Source: Rhodanobacter glycinis
GTDB lineage: Bacteria > Pseudomonadota > Gammaproteobacteria > Xanthomonadales > Rhodanobacteraceae
Direction: 5' to 3'
NCBI RefSeq assembly: GCF_900114325.1
Contig: NZ_FOSR01000005.1
Span: forward strand, 62,001 to 126,000
Length of the DNA stretch: 64,000 bases
The translations under genes were made by a program, and so were the position numbers. The notes beneath the pieces are model-generated. The model made no database searches, was not told the DNA's origin, and saw only the letters and a list, made by a program, of their open reading frames with translations. Below, piece after piece: positions 45,143 to 53,942 of this stretch (position 1 is the first letter of the stretch; the number at the start of each line of letters is the position of its first letter).

Positions 45143-46351
45143 TCAGGCGGCGGGTTGGCGCAGACTCCACGCCAACGCCAGCCACACGGGCAGCGCGAAG
45201 AGTATCCAGGGCTGGTTCTGTTGCACGGCGCCGGGCAGCAGGTGCAATAGCACGGCGGCGATCAGGCCGAGGAGTTGCAGCAACAGGATGGCGTCGGCGA
45301 AGCGGGTGGGCGCCATGCGTCGGCGGGCGCGCCAGAGTGCTGGCAGCAGCACGAAGGCGAGTGGGTTGAACAGCAGCAGATTGGCGTTGGCCCAGGCCGA
45401 GTGGTGGGTGGTGAGCGTCCACAAGGCCAGCAGCAGCAGCCCGACCAGTCCGGCGAGGACCAGGAAAAGCGAGCCGAGCAGGGTGTAGCCGAGGCGCCAG
45501 TGGCGTGAAGTCACCAGCAGCAGGGCGGCGATCAGCAGGCCGGCGGCGCCCAGTGGCAGGCGCAGGTCGGGTGCTTGTGCCGGCGGTACGTCGAGGCGGT
45601 TGGGTGACAGTTCGCGCTCGCCTTCCACCAGCGGACGGGTGTTGCCGTGGACGTCTGTCGTGGTGACGGCGCGCAGGTTGGCCTGCAGCTCCATCGGCAG
45701 GAAGCTTTCATGCCACGCGTCGAGCGGCTGGTCGGCGTAGGGGCCGAGGCCCAGGTCCAGCGCCAGCATCAGCCAGGGTTGCGCACTCATCAGGCGATCG
45801 GTCTGCTGGCGATAGGTCATGCCACCGGGATGGCCGGCCAGCGCGGCCTTGATCGCGCCACCCAGCGCTTTGTTCAACGCATCGCGCACGCGGGTGGTGC
45901 AGTTGTCGATGTAGTAGTCGTAGTTGTAGCCGGCGTTTTCGGGACGCAGGTTCCAGAACAGGAAATCGCGCAACGCGGCGGCTTGTTGCGGGGTGAGCGC
46001 GAGCCGCTGGCGGGTGATGGAGCGGCCTTCCTGCACGTAGAACGCTTCTTCCGGGCCGGCCGGCTCGGCGTCCATCAGGTAGTGCATGCGGCCGCGGGCG
46101 AAATTGAGGAAGAAGTTCTTCTCGCTGAAGTCGAACACGCCGTAGTTGAAGTTGATCGACTGGCCGCTGACGGTGTCGCGCAGTTGCAGCGCGTCGTGGC
46201 CGAAGCGTTCCCAGTAGGTGGCGCCGGGGCCGTAGGTGATCAGCGAGACTTCGAGGTTGGCGCCCGGGGCATCGGTCACGTCCGCGTGTGCCGGGGCCGT
46301 GGCCAGAAGGATCAGGGCGAGCAGGGACAGCAGCTTGGTGATGGGGCGCAT
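45143..46351 (-). CDS. DUF4105 (Lnb N-terminal periplasmic domain) membrane protein
   Basis: This 402-residue protein has a signal peptide (to about AHA, residue 23). The periplasmic DUF4105 domain (about 30-230) contains YWERFGHDALQLRD, YGVFDFSEKNFF and YDYYIDNCTTRVRD, with a conserved His and Cys. Four to five C-terminal helices follow (about 265-395). The same N-terminal domain occurs in Lnb lipoprotein intramolecular transacylases of Gram-positive bacteria. Its role in proteobacteria is not established. It occupies the place after corC where many genomes have lnt. A damaged 3' fragment lies at 39516-39770. Confidence 0.85.
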   Translation of the reverse strand: MRPITKLLSLLALILLATAPAHADVTDAPGANLEVSLITYGPGATYWERFGHDALQLRDTVSGQSINFNYGVFDFSEKNFFLNFARGRMHYLMDAEPAGPEEAFYVQEGRSITRQRLALTPQQAAALRDFLFWNLRPENAGYNYDYYIDNCTTRVRDALNKALGGAIKAALAGHPGGMTYRQQTDRLMSAQPWLMLALDLGLGPYADQPLDAWHESFLPMELQANLRAVTTTDVHGNTRPLVEGERELSPNRLDVPPAQAPDLRLPLGAAGLLIAALLLVTSRHWRLGYTLLGSLFLVLAGLVGLLLLALWTLTTHHSAWANANLLLFNPLAFVLLPALWRARRRMAPTRFADAILLLQLLGLIAAVLLHLLPGAVQQNQPWILFALPVWLALAWSLRQPAA

Positions 46352-46364
46352 GGTCTTCGGCTTT

Positions 46365-46467
46365 GGCTCCTCCCCCTGCGTGCAGGGGGAGGTTGGGAGG
46401 GGGTGAAGGCTTGTCGCGAGGTTGGTTGACCCCTCCCCAGCCCTCCCCTGCGAGCAGGGGAGGGAGC
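46365..46467. repeat. CTCCCCCTGC/GCAGGGGGAG double-hairpin repeat, copy 4
   Basis: This sits in the gap between the DUF4105 gene and corC, with complete inverted double palindromes and a TTGTCGCGAGGTTGG centre very similar to copies 2 and 3. Confidence 0.87.
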
Positions 46468-46474
46468 GTGGAAG

Positions 46475-47323
46475 TCAATCGCTGTCGCGGCGAGTCACGC
46501 GGAACTGCTGCACGCGGCGATCATCGGCGGCGATGACGTGGAACAGGAACTCGCCCGCGGCGGTTTCCTCGCCCGCCTCGGGCAGGTGGCCGAATTCGGA
46601 GGTGATCAGGCCGCCGATGGTGTCGAATTCCTCGTCGGAAAAATCGCTGCCGATCTCCTCGTTGAAGTCCTCGATCGGGGTTAGTGCGCTGACCAGCCAG
46701 CTTCCGTCGGTCTGCGCGTGGATCAGCGCGGGCTCTTCCTCGTCGTCGTGCTCGTCGTCGATCTCGCCGACAATTTGCTCGAGTACGTCTTCGATGGTGA
46801 TCAGGCCGGCGACGCCGCCGTATTCGTCCACCACTACAGCCATGTGATTGCGACTGCGGCGGAACTCGGCCAGCAGCACGTTCAAGCGCATCGACTCGGG
46901 GATCAGCACCGCCGGACGCAGGATTTCGTGGATGTCGAATTCGGCGCCGTTGCCGAAAAACTTCAGCAGGTCCTTGGCCAGCAGGATGCCGAGGATTTCG
47001 TCCTTGTCCTCGCCATGCACCGGAAAGCGCGAGTGGCCGGATTCGACCACGGCGGCGAGGATGTCCTCGAGCGGTGCGCTGGCGGCGATCATCACGATCT
47101 GCACGCGCGGCACCATCACGTCGTCCACGCTCAGCTCGGTGACCTTGAGCGCGCCCTCCAGCATGGGCAGGGTGTCGGCGCTGAGCAGGCCGTTGGCGTG
47201 CGCGGTGCGCAGCTCTTCGATCAGCTCCTCGCGGTTGCGCGGTTCGCCGGAAAACAGGTGGCCCAGTCGATCCCACCAGGTGCGGTGAGCCGGGCCGCTG
47301 GTACTGCCAGGGTCGTCGTTCAT
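46475..47323 (-). CDS. corC: CorC/YbeX, CBS-domain magnesium/cobalt efflux-associated protein
   Basis: This 282-residue cytoplasmic protein has two CBS domains (about 65-190) with the motifs VDDVMVPRVQIVMI, VHGEDKDEILGILLAKDLL and VDEYGGVAGLITIEDVLEQIVGEI. The C-terminal CorC/HlyC domain (about 200-282) has FDTIGGLITSEFGHLP. It lacks the DUF21 membrane domain of HlyC-like relatives, as expected for CorC/YbeX. The ATG at 47323 is preferred over the TTG three bases upstream. It belongs to the miaB-ybeZ-ybeY-corC cluster. Confidence 0.94.
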   Translation of the reverse strand: MNDDPGSTSGPAHRTWWDRLGHLFSGEPRNREELIEELRTAHANGLLSADTLPMLEGALKVTELSVDDVMVPRVQIVMIAASAPLEDILAAVVESGHSRFPVHGEDKDEILGILLAKDLLKFFGNGAEFDIHEILRPAVLIPESMRLNVLLAEFRRSRNHMAVVVDEYGGVAGLITIEDVLEQIVGEIDDEHDDEEEPALIHAQTDGSWLVSALTPIEDFNEEIGSDFSDEEFDTIGGLITSEFGHLPEAGEETAAGEFLFHVIAADDRRVQQFRVTRRDSD

Positions 47324-47401
47324 CAATCCGTTTGCATTCGGCCCGGAACGGGCGGAAACCCGAGTTTAGCGGAAATGATGTGACGATTCAGGGCGCAAGA
47401 G

Positions 47402-47530
47402 CACCCCTCCCTGACCCTCCCCTGCAAGCAGGGGAGAGGGAAAAGCATGGCTGATTCGGGATTTGGCTCCTCCCCCTGCGTGCCCCAAAGGGACTTCCTT
47501 CGGTCGCAGGGGGAGGTTGGGAGGGGGTCA
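47402..47530. repeat. CTCCCCTGC double-hairpin repeat, copy 5 (units swapped, one arm expanded)
   Basis: The two palindromes are in the opposite order to copies 1-4. The second has an insertion (TGCCCCAAAGGGACTTCC) between its arms. The repeat includes the ybeY stop codon region (47528-47530). Confidence 0.8.
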
Positions 47531-47989
47531 GGCGGCGTAGGGATCGGCGATGCCCAAGTCGGCGAGCACGCGGGTTTCCAACGCCTCCATCACTTCGGCG
47601 TCGGCATCCTCGATGTGGTCGTAGCCAAGCAGGTGCAGTACGCCGTGTACGGTCAGGTGGGCCCAGTGATCGCGTTCGCGCTTGCCTTGTTCGGCCGCTT
47701 CGCGCGCCACCACGGGGGCGCAGATGGCCAGGTCGCCGATCAACGGCAGCTTCACATCGGGCGGCAGTTCGGCTTCGAAGGAAAGCACGTTGGTGGCGTA
47801 GTCCTTGCCGCGGTAGTCGCGGTTGAGCGCGCGACCTTCGGTGGTATCGACGATGCGGATGGACAGCTCCGTGGCCTTGCGTCGCTTGGCCCCGCGCAGC
47901 GCGGCGTCGACCCAGCGACGGAAGCTGGCCGCGGCAGGGATGCCGGTGCGTGGCACCGCGTAGCCCACGTGCACCGTCGTCGTGCTCAC
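47528..47989 (-). CDS. ybeY: Endoribonuclease YbeY
   Basis: This 153-residue metalloprotein, involved in 16S rRNA 3'-end maturation and ribosome quality control, has the zinc-binding motif [11 protein letters not shown] (about 115-125). It also has the family segment [16 protein letters not shown]. It starts with GTG at 47989, overlapping the ybeZ stop by four bases, so the two are translationally coupled. The length is typical. Confidence 0.96.
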   Translation of the reverse strand: MSTTTVHVGYAVPRTGIPAAASFRRWVDAALRGAKRRKATELSIRIVDTTEGRALNRDYRGKDYATNVLSFEAELPPDVKLPLIGDLAICAPVVAREAAEQGKRERDHWAHLTVHGVLHLLGYDHIEDADAEVMEALETRVLADLGIADPYAA

Positions 47990-48969
47990 TTCGCGGCCTC
48001 GTCCTGCTGCTCGAACGCCTCGTAGGCGCGCACGATCTTCGCCACCAGCGGATGACGCACCACGTCGCGCGAAGTAAAGAAGGTGAAGCTGATGCCGTCC
48101 ACGCCGCGCAGCACTTCCACCGCGTGGCGCAGGCCCGAGCGGGTGCTGCGGGGCAGGTCGACCTGGCTGACGTCGCCGGTGATCACCGCCACCGAGCCAA
48201 AACCGATCCGGGTGAGGAACATCTTCATCTGCTCGACGGTGGTGTTCTGCGCCTCGTCGAGAATCACGTAGGAATCGTTGAGGGTGCGCCCGCGCATGTA
48301 GGCCAGCGGGGCAATCTCGATCACGTTGCGCTCGATCAGCTTGGCCACCTTCTCGAAGCCGATCATCTCGTACAGCGCGTCATACAGCGGACGCAGGTAG
48401 GGGTCGACCTTCTGCGACAAGTCACCGGGCAGGAAGCCCAGTTTCTCGCCGGCTTCCACCGCCGGACGCACCAGCAGCACGCGCTGCACGCGGTTGGCTT
48501 CCAGCGCCTCGACCGCGCTGGCCACGGCCAGATACGTCTTGCCGGTGCCGGCCGGGCCCACGCCGAAATTGATGTCGTGGCGGGTGATGGCGTGCAGGTA
48601 GCGCGCCTGGTTGGGGCCGCGGCCCTTGATCACGCCACGCTTGACCCGGATGACGACTTCCTGCGCCTCGCCCTCGGCGTCTTCGGCAAGCGCGTCGACA
48701 CCGGATTCGGCAAGGTGCAGGTTGATCTTCGCGCCGTTCAGGGGTTCGTTTTCGGCGGCGGCGTAGAGCGCGCGTATCACCTTCTCGGTGGCGCGCGTGG
48801 CGGCAGCCTCGCCGATCACCTGGAACAGGTTGCCGCGGTGATCGATTTCCACGCCCAGGCGCAATTCCACCTGGCGCAGATGCTCGTCGAACGGCCCGCA
48901 CAGGTTGGCGAGGCGGGCGTTGTCCTCGGGGTCGAGGGCAAAATCGCGCTGGTTGGGATGGTCGGTCAT
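47986..48969 (-). CDS. ybeZ: PhoH-like ATPase YbeZ
   Basis: This 327-residue PhoH-family protein has an N-terminal KH-like domain and a P-loop ATPase domain with [11 protein letters not shown] (about 139-149). [18 protein letters not shown] and Walker [11 protein letters not shown] are also present. YbeZ interacts with YbeY and is linked to RNA metabolism under stress. The ATG at 48969 precedes the conserved N-terminus; the longer frame to 49122 would translate a repeat. Confidence 0.95.
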   Translation of the reverse strand: MTDHPNQRDFALDPEDNARLANLCGPFDEHLRQVELRLGVEIDHRGNLFQVIGEAAATRATEKVIRALYAAAENEPLNGAKINLHLAESGVDALAEDAEGEAQEVVIRVKRGVIKGRGPNQARYLHAITRHDINFGVGPAGTGKTYLAVASAVEALEANRVQRVLLVRPAVEAGEKLGFLPGDLSQKVDPYLRPLYDALYEMIGFEKVAKLIERNVIEIAPLAYMRGRTLNDSYVILDEAQNTTVEQMKMFLTRIGFGSVAVITGDVSQVDLPRSTRSGLRHAVEVLRGVDGISFTFFTSRDVVRHPLVAKIVRAYEAFEQQDEAAK

Positions 48970-48997
48970 GGGGCTCGGGAAAGGTTCAAGGGTGAGT

Positions 48998-49118
48998 CCT
49001 TCTCCCCTCGGGAGAAGGTGCCGGCAGGCGGATGAGGGTTCGGGCGGAGCGTGCACGATGAACGGTGGCGCAAGCCCCGGCCCCTCACCCCAACCCTCTC
49101 CCCGGAGGGGAGAGGGAG
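48998..49118. repeat. CTCTCCCCGGAGGGGAGAG hairpin pair, variant family
   Basis: A CTTCTCCCCTCGGGAGAAG hairpin and a CCCTCTCCCCGGAGGGGAGAGGG hairpin are separated by about 75 bases. It resembles the CTCCCCTGC family in plan but not in core sequence. It lies between ybeZ and miaB. Confidence 0.75.
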
Positions 49119-49128
49119 TCAACAGGCA

Positions 49129-50472
49129 TCAGGCGGCTTCTTCGGCCAGCGCATGCACCCGCCCGCGCAGCGAGTTGCTCATCGCGTCGGTGATCAGCAC
49201 GTCGACGAAGCGGCCGATCATGCGCGCATCGCCGGGGAAGTTCACGTAACGCATGTTCTCGGTGCGGCCGGCGAGTTCGTTCGGATTCTTGGTGCTCGGT
49301 TTTTCCACCAGCACGCGCTGCACGGTGCCCACCATCGCCTCGTTGATCTTCTTCGCGTTGGCGTTGATCGTGGCCTGCAGGCGTTCCAGGCGTTCGTGCT
49401 TCACCGCCATCGGGGTGTCGTCGGCCAGGCTCGCCGCCGGCGTGCCGGGGCGCGAGGAGAAGATGAAGCTGAAGCTCTGGTCGAAGCCGATGTCGTCGAT
49501 CAGTTTCATGGTCTTCTCGAAGTCCGCGTCGGTTTCGCCGGGGAAGCCCACGATGAAATCCGAGCTGATGCAGATGTCCGGGCGCACCGCGCGCAGCTTG
49601 CGGATCTTCTGCTTGAATTCCAGTGCGGTGTAGCCGCGCTTCATCGCACTGAGGATGCGGTCGGAGCCGGCCTGCACCGGCAGATGCAGGAAGTTGGCCA
49701 GCTTCGGCACGCTGGCGTAGGCCTCGACCAGCGAATCGGAGAACTCCAGCGGGTGCGAGGTGGTGAAGCGAATGCGGCCGATGGATTCGATCTGCGCGAT
49801 CGCGTGGATCAGCACCGCCAGGTCGGCGATGCCGCCGTCGTGCATCGGGCCGCGGTAGGCGTTGACGTTCTGGCCCAGCAGGTTCACTTCGCGCACACCC
49901 TGTTCGGCCAGCTGGGCCACTTCCACCAGCACGTCGTCGAACGGACGGCTGATCTCGGTGCCGCGGGTGTAGGGCACCACGCAATAGCTGCAGTACTTGG
50001 AACAACCTTCCATGATCGAGACGAAGGCGGTGGGGCCTTCGGCGCGCGGCTCGGGCAGCTTGTCGAACTTCTCGATCTCGGGGAAGGAGATGTCCACCTG
50101 CGGCTTGCCGGACGCGCGCTGTTTCTCGATCAGCTCGGGCAGGCGGTGCAGGGTCTGCGGGCCGAACACCAGGTCGACGTAGGGCGCGCGCTTGATGATG
50201 GCCTCGCCTTCCTGGCTGGCCACGCAGCCGCCCACGCCGATCAGCACCGGCTTGCCGTCCTTCTTGTGCTCGCGCCAGCGGCCGAGTTGGCTGAATACCT
50301 TCTCCTGCGCCTTCTCGCGAATCGAGCAGGTGTTGATCAGGATCACGTCCGCCTCGGACTCGTCCTGGGTCAGTTCCAGCCCGTGCGATGCCTTGAGCAC
50401 GTCGGCCATCTTGGCCGAGTCGTACTCGTTCATCTGGCAGCCGTGGGTCTTGATGAAAAGTTTGCCGCTCAT
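49129..50472 (-). CDS. miaB: tRNA-2-methylthio-N6-dimethylallyladenosine synthase MiaB
   Basis: This 447-residue radical SAM methylthiotransferase acts on i6A37 of tRNAs. The N-terminal UPF0004 domain has cysteines in THGCQMN, NTCSIRE and GGCVAS. The radical SAM motif [15 protein letters not shown] is near residue 155-169 and a TRAM domain ends the protein. The ATG at 50472 starts the conserved [12 protein letters not shown]. It leads the miaB-ybeZ-ybeY-corC group. Confidence 0.97.
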   Translation of the reverse strand: MSGKLFIKTHGCQMNEYDSAKMADVLKASHGLELTQDESEADVILINTCSIREKAQEKVFSQLGRWREHKKDGKPVLIGVGGCVASQEGEAIIKRAPYVDLVFGPQTLHRLPELIEKQRASGKPQVDISFPEIEKFDKLPEPRAEGPTAFVSIMEGCSKYCSYCVVPYTRGTEISRPFDDVLVEVAQLAEQGVREVNLLGQNVNAYRGPMHDGGIADLAVLIHAIAQIESIGRIRFTTSHPLEFSDSLVEAYASVPKLANFLHLPVQAGSDRILSAMKRGYTALEFKQKIRKLRAVRPDICISSDFIVGFPGETDADFEKTMKLIDDIGFDQSFSFIFSSRPGTPAASLADDTPMAVKHERLERLQATINANAKKINEAMVGTVQRVLVEKPSTKNPNELAGRTENMRYVNFPGDARMIGRFVDVLITDAMSNSLRGRVHALAEEAA

Positions 50473-50703
50473 GCCATGGTCTTGTCGTGATTGCGTCGAC
50501 GCTGTCGACGGCGTGTGTCGAACCCGACAGTTTACTCGCGCGGGTACCTGCTCGCCAGTCAAGTGCGCTGACGGATCAAGCACTTGCCGCGTGGCGTAGT
50601 GCACGAAAACAGCGTCGCGGGCTTGGCGCGGGCACGCCGTGGGGGCACACTGCGCCGCATGTTCGTTGCCGCACGCCATCGGGGAGGCGTGGGCCTGCCC
50701 AGC

Positions 50704-51756
50704 ATGACCTTCCCAGTCCGATCGATCCTCACCCGGGTCGCGCTGGGCTGCGCCCTGCTGTTGGCCGGCTGGCTGGCGTGGTCACCGGCACAGGCCGGGG
50801 TGCTTTACCGCTGCACCGGAACGCATGGCGAGGCCGTATTCAGCAGCAGCCGCAACGGTTATCGCGATTGCCACCGGATGGGCGGGTATCAGGCACCTGC
50901 CGCACCACGTCGCGTGACGAAATTCGCGCCGAAGACATCGCTGGCTGGCGTGCGCGGATCGGTGACGACCACGGCACGCAAGGTCGAGAGGCCGGTGACT
51001 TCGCTGGCGTGGGTGCGCAGTTCGGTGAGCACCACCGCCAAGGTGCTGCCGCCGGCCGCGACAGGTACGCCGGGCCAATGGGCTTATCAGGATTCGCGCG
51101 ATGCCGGCGCGGCCGCACTGGCGCAGGCCGATGCCGCGGCGCCGTCCACCGGTGCGCGGGTATTGCGTGGCTCGGTCTACCGGGTGGTGCATGCCGATGG
51201 CAGCGTGGAATACACCAATATCCACCCGGCCGGCCGGAACACGCATGCGGTAACCATGCTCTTCAGTTACATCGCCACCTGCGTGGCCTGCAACCTGCAC
51301 TCGACCATCGACTGGATGCACGTGCCGCTGCATCTGCGCGAGTATGCCGACGTGATCCGTGCGGCCAGTCTGCGCTACGGCGTGGACGAAGCTTTCCTGC
51401 GCGCGATCATCCATGCCGAAAGTGCGTTCAACCCGCACGCGCTGTCGTCCAAGGGCGCGCAGGGGCTGATGCAGTTGATGCCGGGCACCGCCAACGACAT
51501 GGGCGTGGCCGATGCCTTCAACGCCGACGACAACATCGAGGGCGGTGCCCGTTACCTGGGCCTGCTGCTGAAAACCTTCAATGGTGACGAGCGTCTGGCG
51601 GCGGCGGCCTACAACGCCGGCCCGGGTGCGGTGGAACGTTACAACGGCGTGCCGCCCTATGCGGAAACCGAGGTGTATGTCAGGCGCGTCGGCGAATTGC
51701 GCAAGCGCTACGTCAGCGTGTTGCACACCACGCTGGCGGCCAGCGGTCCGGGCTGA
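50704..51756 (+). CDS. Lytic transglycosylase (SLT domain), exported
   Basis: This 350-residue protein has a signal peptide (to SPAQA, residue 31). A DUF4124-like N-terminal part ([17 protein letters not shown]) and a low-complexity Ala/Thr linker lead to a C-terminal goose-lysozyme-like domain (about 220-340). The catalytic Glu239 is in [26 protein letters not shown], and [11 protein letters not shown] follows. It would cleave peptidoglycan in the periplasm. The ATG at 50704 places the signal peptide at the N-terminus; ATG 50659 and the frame from 50584 are alternatives. Confidence 0.92.
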   Translation: MTFPVRSILTRVALGCALLLAGWLAWSPAQAGVLYRCTGTHGEAVFSSSRNGYRDCHRMGGYQAPAAPRRVTKFAPKTSLAGVRGSVTTTARKVERPVTSLAWVRSSVSTTAKVLPPAATGTPGQWAYQDSRDAGAAALAQADAAAPSTGARVLRGSVYRVVHADGSVEYTNIHPAGRNTHAVTMLFSYIATCVACNLHSTIDWMHVPLHLREYADVIRAASLRYGVDEAFLRAIIHAESAFNPHALSSKGAQGLMQLMPGTANDMGVADAFNADDNIEGGARYLGLLLKTFNGDERLAAAAYNAGPGAVERYNGVPPYAETEVYVRRVGELRKRYVSVLHTTLAASGPG

Positions 51757-51841
51757 GCCGGTGGCGACACTTCGATTCCACTCGCTGCGAACGGTTCAAG
51801 CGCCGGTTCGACATCTTTCCTGACGAGCACGCTGCCTTGGA

Positions 51842-51922
51842 GTAGGAACCCGCTCGCGGGCGATGCTCTTCAGGTTTTTCCGATGTCCTGCCAAAAGGCA
51901 TCGCCCGCGAGCGGACTCCTGC
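51842..51922. repeat. GTAGGAACCCGCTCGCGGGCGATG REP doublet
   Basis: GTAGGAACCCGCTCGCGGGC plus GATGCTCTT and the inverted partner GCATCGCCCGCGAGCGGACTCCTGC lie 3' of the transglycosylase and the protease, between convergent genes. This is the same family as the copy inside the GT-C gene at 31687. Confidence 0.88.
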
Positions 51923-51973
51923 ATGGGGGCGATGGTGGCATGCCGGGTGTACCGGGGTTTCAGGCAAGTGCGC

Positions 51974-53161
51974 TCATGACTGACCCTGCTGCAGCGATAC
52001 GCTGGCCTGTGCCGGGCGGGCGATCAGGGTCACCTTGACGTGGAACGGGCTGCCGTTGCGCAGGCCGGAAACCTCCAGCGTGGTGCCGGGCTTGAGCGAC
52101 GCTTCGTAGCGGCGCAGGTCGGCCGGATCGAGGATGCCGTGCGTGCCCATGCGCAGCAGGATGTCGTGTGGCTGGATGCCGGCAAGCGCGGCCGGGCTGC
52201 CGGGATAGACATCGGTCACCTGTACGCCGCGTGCCGCCGCCGGCAGGCCGCTGTCGGCCGCCACCGGTACGAAGGCGTAATCGGCGCCGAGCCAGCCGCG
52301 CACCACATGGCCGGTGGCGATCAGCTGCTTGAGCACTTCGGTGGCGGTGTTCACCGGAATCGCGAAACCGATGCCTTCGGCGTCGGCGGCCTTGCCGATC
52401 AGCAAGGTGTTGATGCCGACCAGTTCGCCCCGGGTGTTGACCAGCGCGCCGCCGGAATTGCCCAGGTTGATCGCCGCGTCGGTCTGGATGAAATCTTCCG
52501 GGCTGCCGCTGACCAGTTGGCGGCCGATCGTGCTGATGATGCCCATCGTCACCGTCTGGTTGAGGCCGAGCGGGTTGCCGATGGCCAGCACCACGTCGCC
52601 CACGCGCAGCTTTTTCTGGTCGGCCATGCGGATCGGCTGCAGGTTGCCGGCGTTGATCTTCAGCACGGCCAGATCGGTTTCCGGGTCGGCGCCGACCAGG
52701 GTGGCCTTGGCCACGCGGCCGTCGTACAGCAGCACCTGGATGTCGTTGGCATTGGCGATGACGTGGTTGTTGGTCAGCACGTAACCCTTGTCGCTGACGA
52801 TCACGCCGGAGCCCAGGCTCTGCTCGGGATGCTGGTAGGTGCCGACCAGGTGACCGCCGAACAGGCGCTGCATCAGCGGGTCGCTGTACATGCGCACGGC
52901 TTGCTCGGTGACCACCTTGTTGGCGTAGATGTTCACCACCGACGGCTCGGCCCGTGCCACGGCATCGGCATAGGATGCCGGCGCGGGGGGCGCTTCGGGT
53001 GCGGCGGCAGTCGCGGCGGCGGGTTGGGCGACGGGCATGCCGAAGTGCGCGCGCAGGCGCGAGCCAACACCCGGCCAGAACAGCCCGATCACGAACGCCA
53101 GTGCCAGCCCCAACACGGCAAAGCGGGCGACGAAGGCGAGCAGGCCGGCGGCATGTTTCAT
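51974..53161 (-). CDS. DegS/AlgW-type periplasmic serine protease (HtrA family)
   Basis: This 395-residue protein has an N-terminal membrane anchor (about 12-30) and an Ala/Pro linker. The trypsin-like domain has His133 (TNNHV), Asp163 (TDLAVL) and Ser236 (GNSGGAL), and a single C-terminal PDZ domain spans about 280-385. One PDZ plus an uncleaved anchor fit DegS/AlgW, which start the sigma-E (AlgU) envelope-stress cascade by cutting the anti-sigma factor. A DegP-like exported form is less likely. It is divergent from the cytochrome bc1 operon. Confidence 0.92.
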   Translation of the reverse strand: MKHAAGLLAFVARFAVLGLALAFVIGLFWPGVGSRLRAHFGMPVAQPAAATAAAPEAPPAPASYADAVARAEPSVVNIYANKVVTEQAVRMYSDPLMQRLFGGHLVGTYQHPEQSLGSGVIVSDKGYVLTNNHVIANANDIQVLLYDGRVAKATLVGADPETDLAVLKINAGNLQPIRMADQKKLRVGDVVLAIGNPLGLNQTVTMGIISTIGRQLVSGSPEDFIQTDAAINLGNSGGALVNTRGELVGINTLLIGKAADAEGIGFAIPVNTATEVLKQLIATGHVVRGWLGADYAFVPVAADSGLPAAARGVQVTDVYPGSPAALAGIQPHDILLRMGTHGILDPADLRRYEASLKPGTTLEVSGLRNGSPFHVKVTLIARPAQASVSLQQGQS

Positions 53162-53243
53162 GTCGTGGGGCGGTCCGTGACAAGAGCGGGCGGATTAAGG
53201 TAGCGTCGACAACAGGGGCGTTGCGTCTGCATGATGAGCTTGA

Positions 53244-53272
53244 TTGTACGTGTCAAGCCCTGACGCTACACT
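53244..53272 (+). promoter_or_regulatory. Sigma-70 promoter of petABC
   Basis: TTGTAC (53244-53249) and TACACT (53267-53272) are separated by 17 bases. The predicted start near 53279 leaves a leader of about 57 bases to petA. Confidence 0.6.
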
Positions 53273-53336
53273 AACGCGATTTTTGCAGGGTCCAAAAACC
53301 TGCATCTCAATGGCATGCGAGCATCCGGAGAGCCTG

Positions 53337-53942
53337 ATGGCGAATGAAGTCGTCGATCATGGCCGCCGCCGATTCCTCACCGCGACCACGGCAGTGGTTG
53401 GCGGCGTGGGCGTGGTAGCGGCTGCGGTACCTTTCATCAAGTCGTGGGAACCCAGCGCGCGCGCCAAGGCCGCTGGAGCTCCGGTCACCCAGTCGTTGAA
53501 AAAAGTCGAATCGGGCCAGCAGCTGATCGTGGCGTGGCGCAGCCTGCCGGTCTTCATCGTCAACCGCACGCCGGCACAGCTGGCTGCGTTGCCGAAGCAG
53601 GATCCGCGGTTGGTGGACCCCAAGTCCAACGGCAGCTCTGCCGATCAGCAACCGAAATACGCACAGAACGAAACCCGCTCGATCAAGCCCGAGTGGCTGG
53701 TGATGATCGGCATCTGCACCCACCTGGGTTGCGTTCCGAACTACGTGGGCGAGATGAAGCCCGAGCCGTTCGATCCGGATTGGCAGGGCGGCTACTACTG
53801 CCCCTGCCACCATTCGCGTTACGACATGGCGGGCCGCGTCTACCAGGGCGTTCCGGCGCCGAAGAACATGCAGATTCCGCCTTACCACTACGTGGACGAC
53901 ACGACCGTCCAGATTGGTGTTGATCCGAAGGGGGCTGCGTAA
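53337..53942 (+). CDS. petA: Ubiquinol-cytochrome c reductase iron-sulfur (Rieske) subunit
   Basis: This 201-residue protein has a twin-arginine-like N-terminus (HGRRRFLTATTAVVGG) and one membrane helix. The Rieske cluster ligands are in CTHLGC and CPCHHSRYD. It carries electrons from ubiquinol to cytochrome c1 in complex III. The ATG at 53337 has GGAG about six bases upstream; the frame from 53244 overlaps the promoter. Its stop overlaps the petB start (TAATG). Confidence 0.97.
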   Translation: MANEVVDHGRRRFLTATTAVVGGVGVVAAAVPFIKSWEPSARAKAAGAPVTQSLKKVESGQQLIVAWRSLPVFIVNRTPAQLAALPKQDPRLVDPKSNGSSADQQPKYAQNETRSIKPEWLVMIGICTHLGCVPNYVGEMKPEPFDPDWQGGYYCPCHHSRYDMAGRVYQGVPAPKNMQIPPYHYVDDTTVQIGVDPKGAA

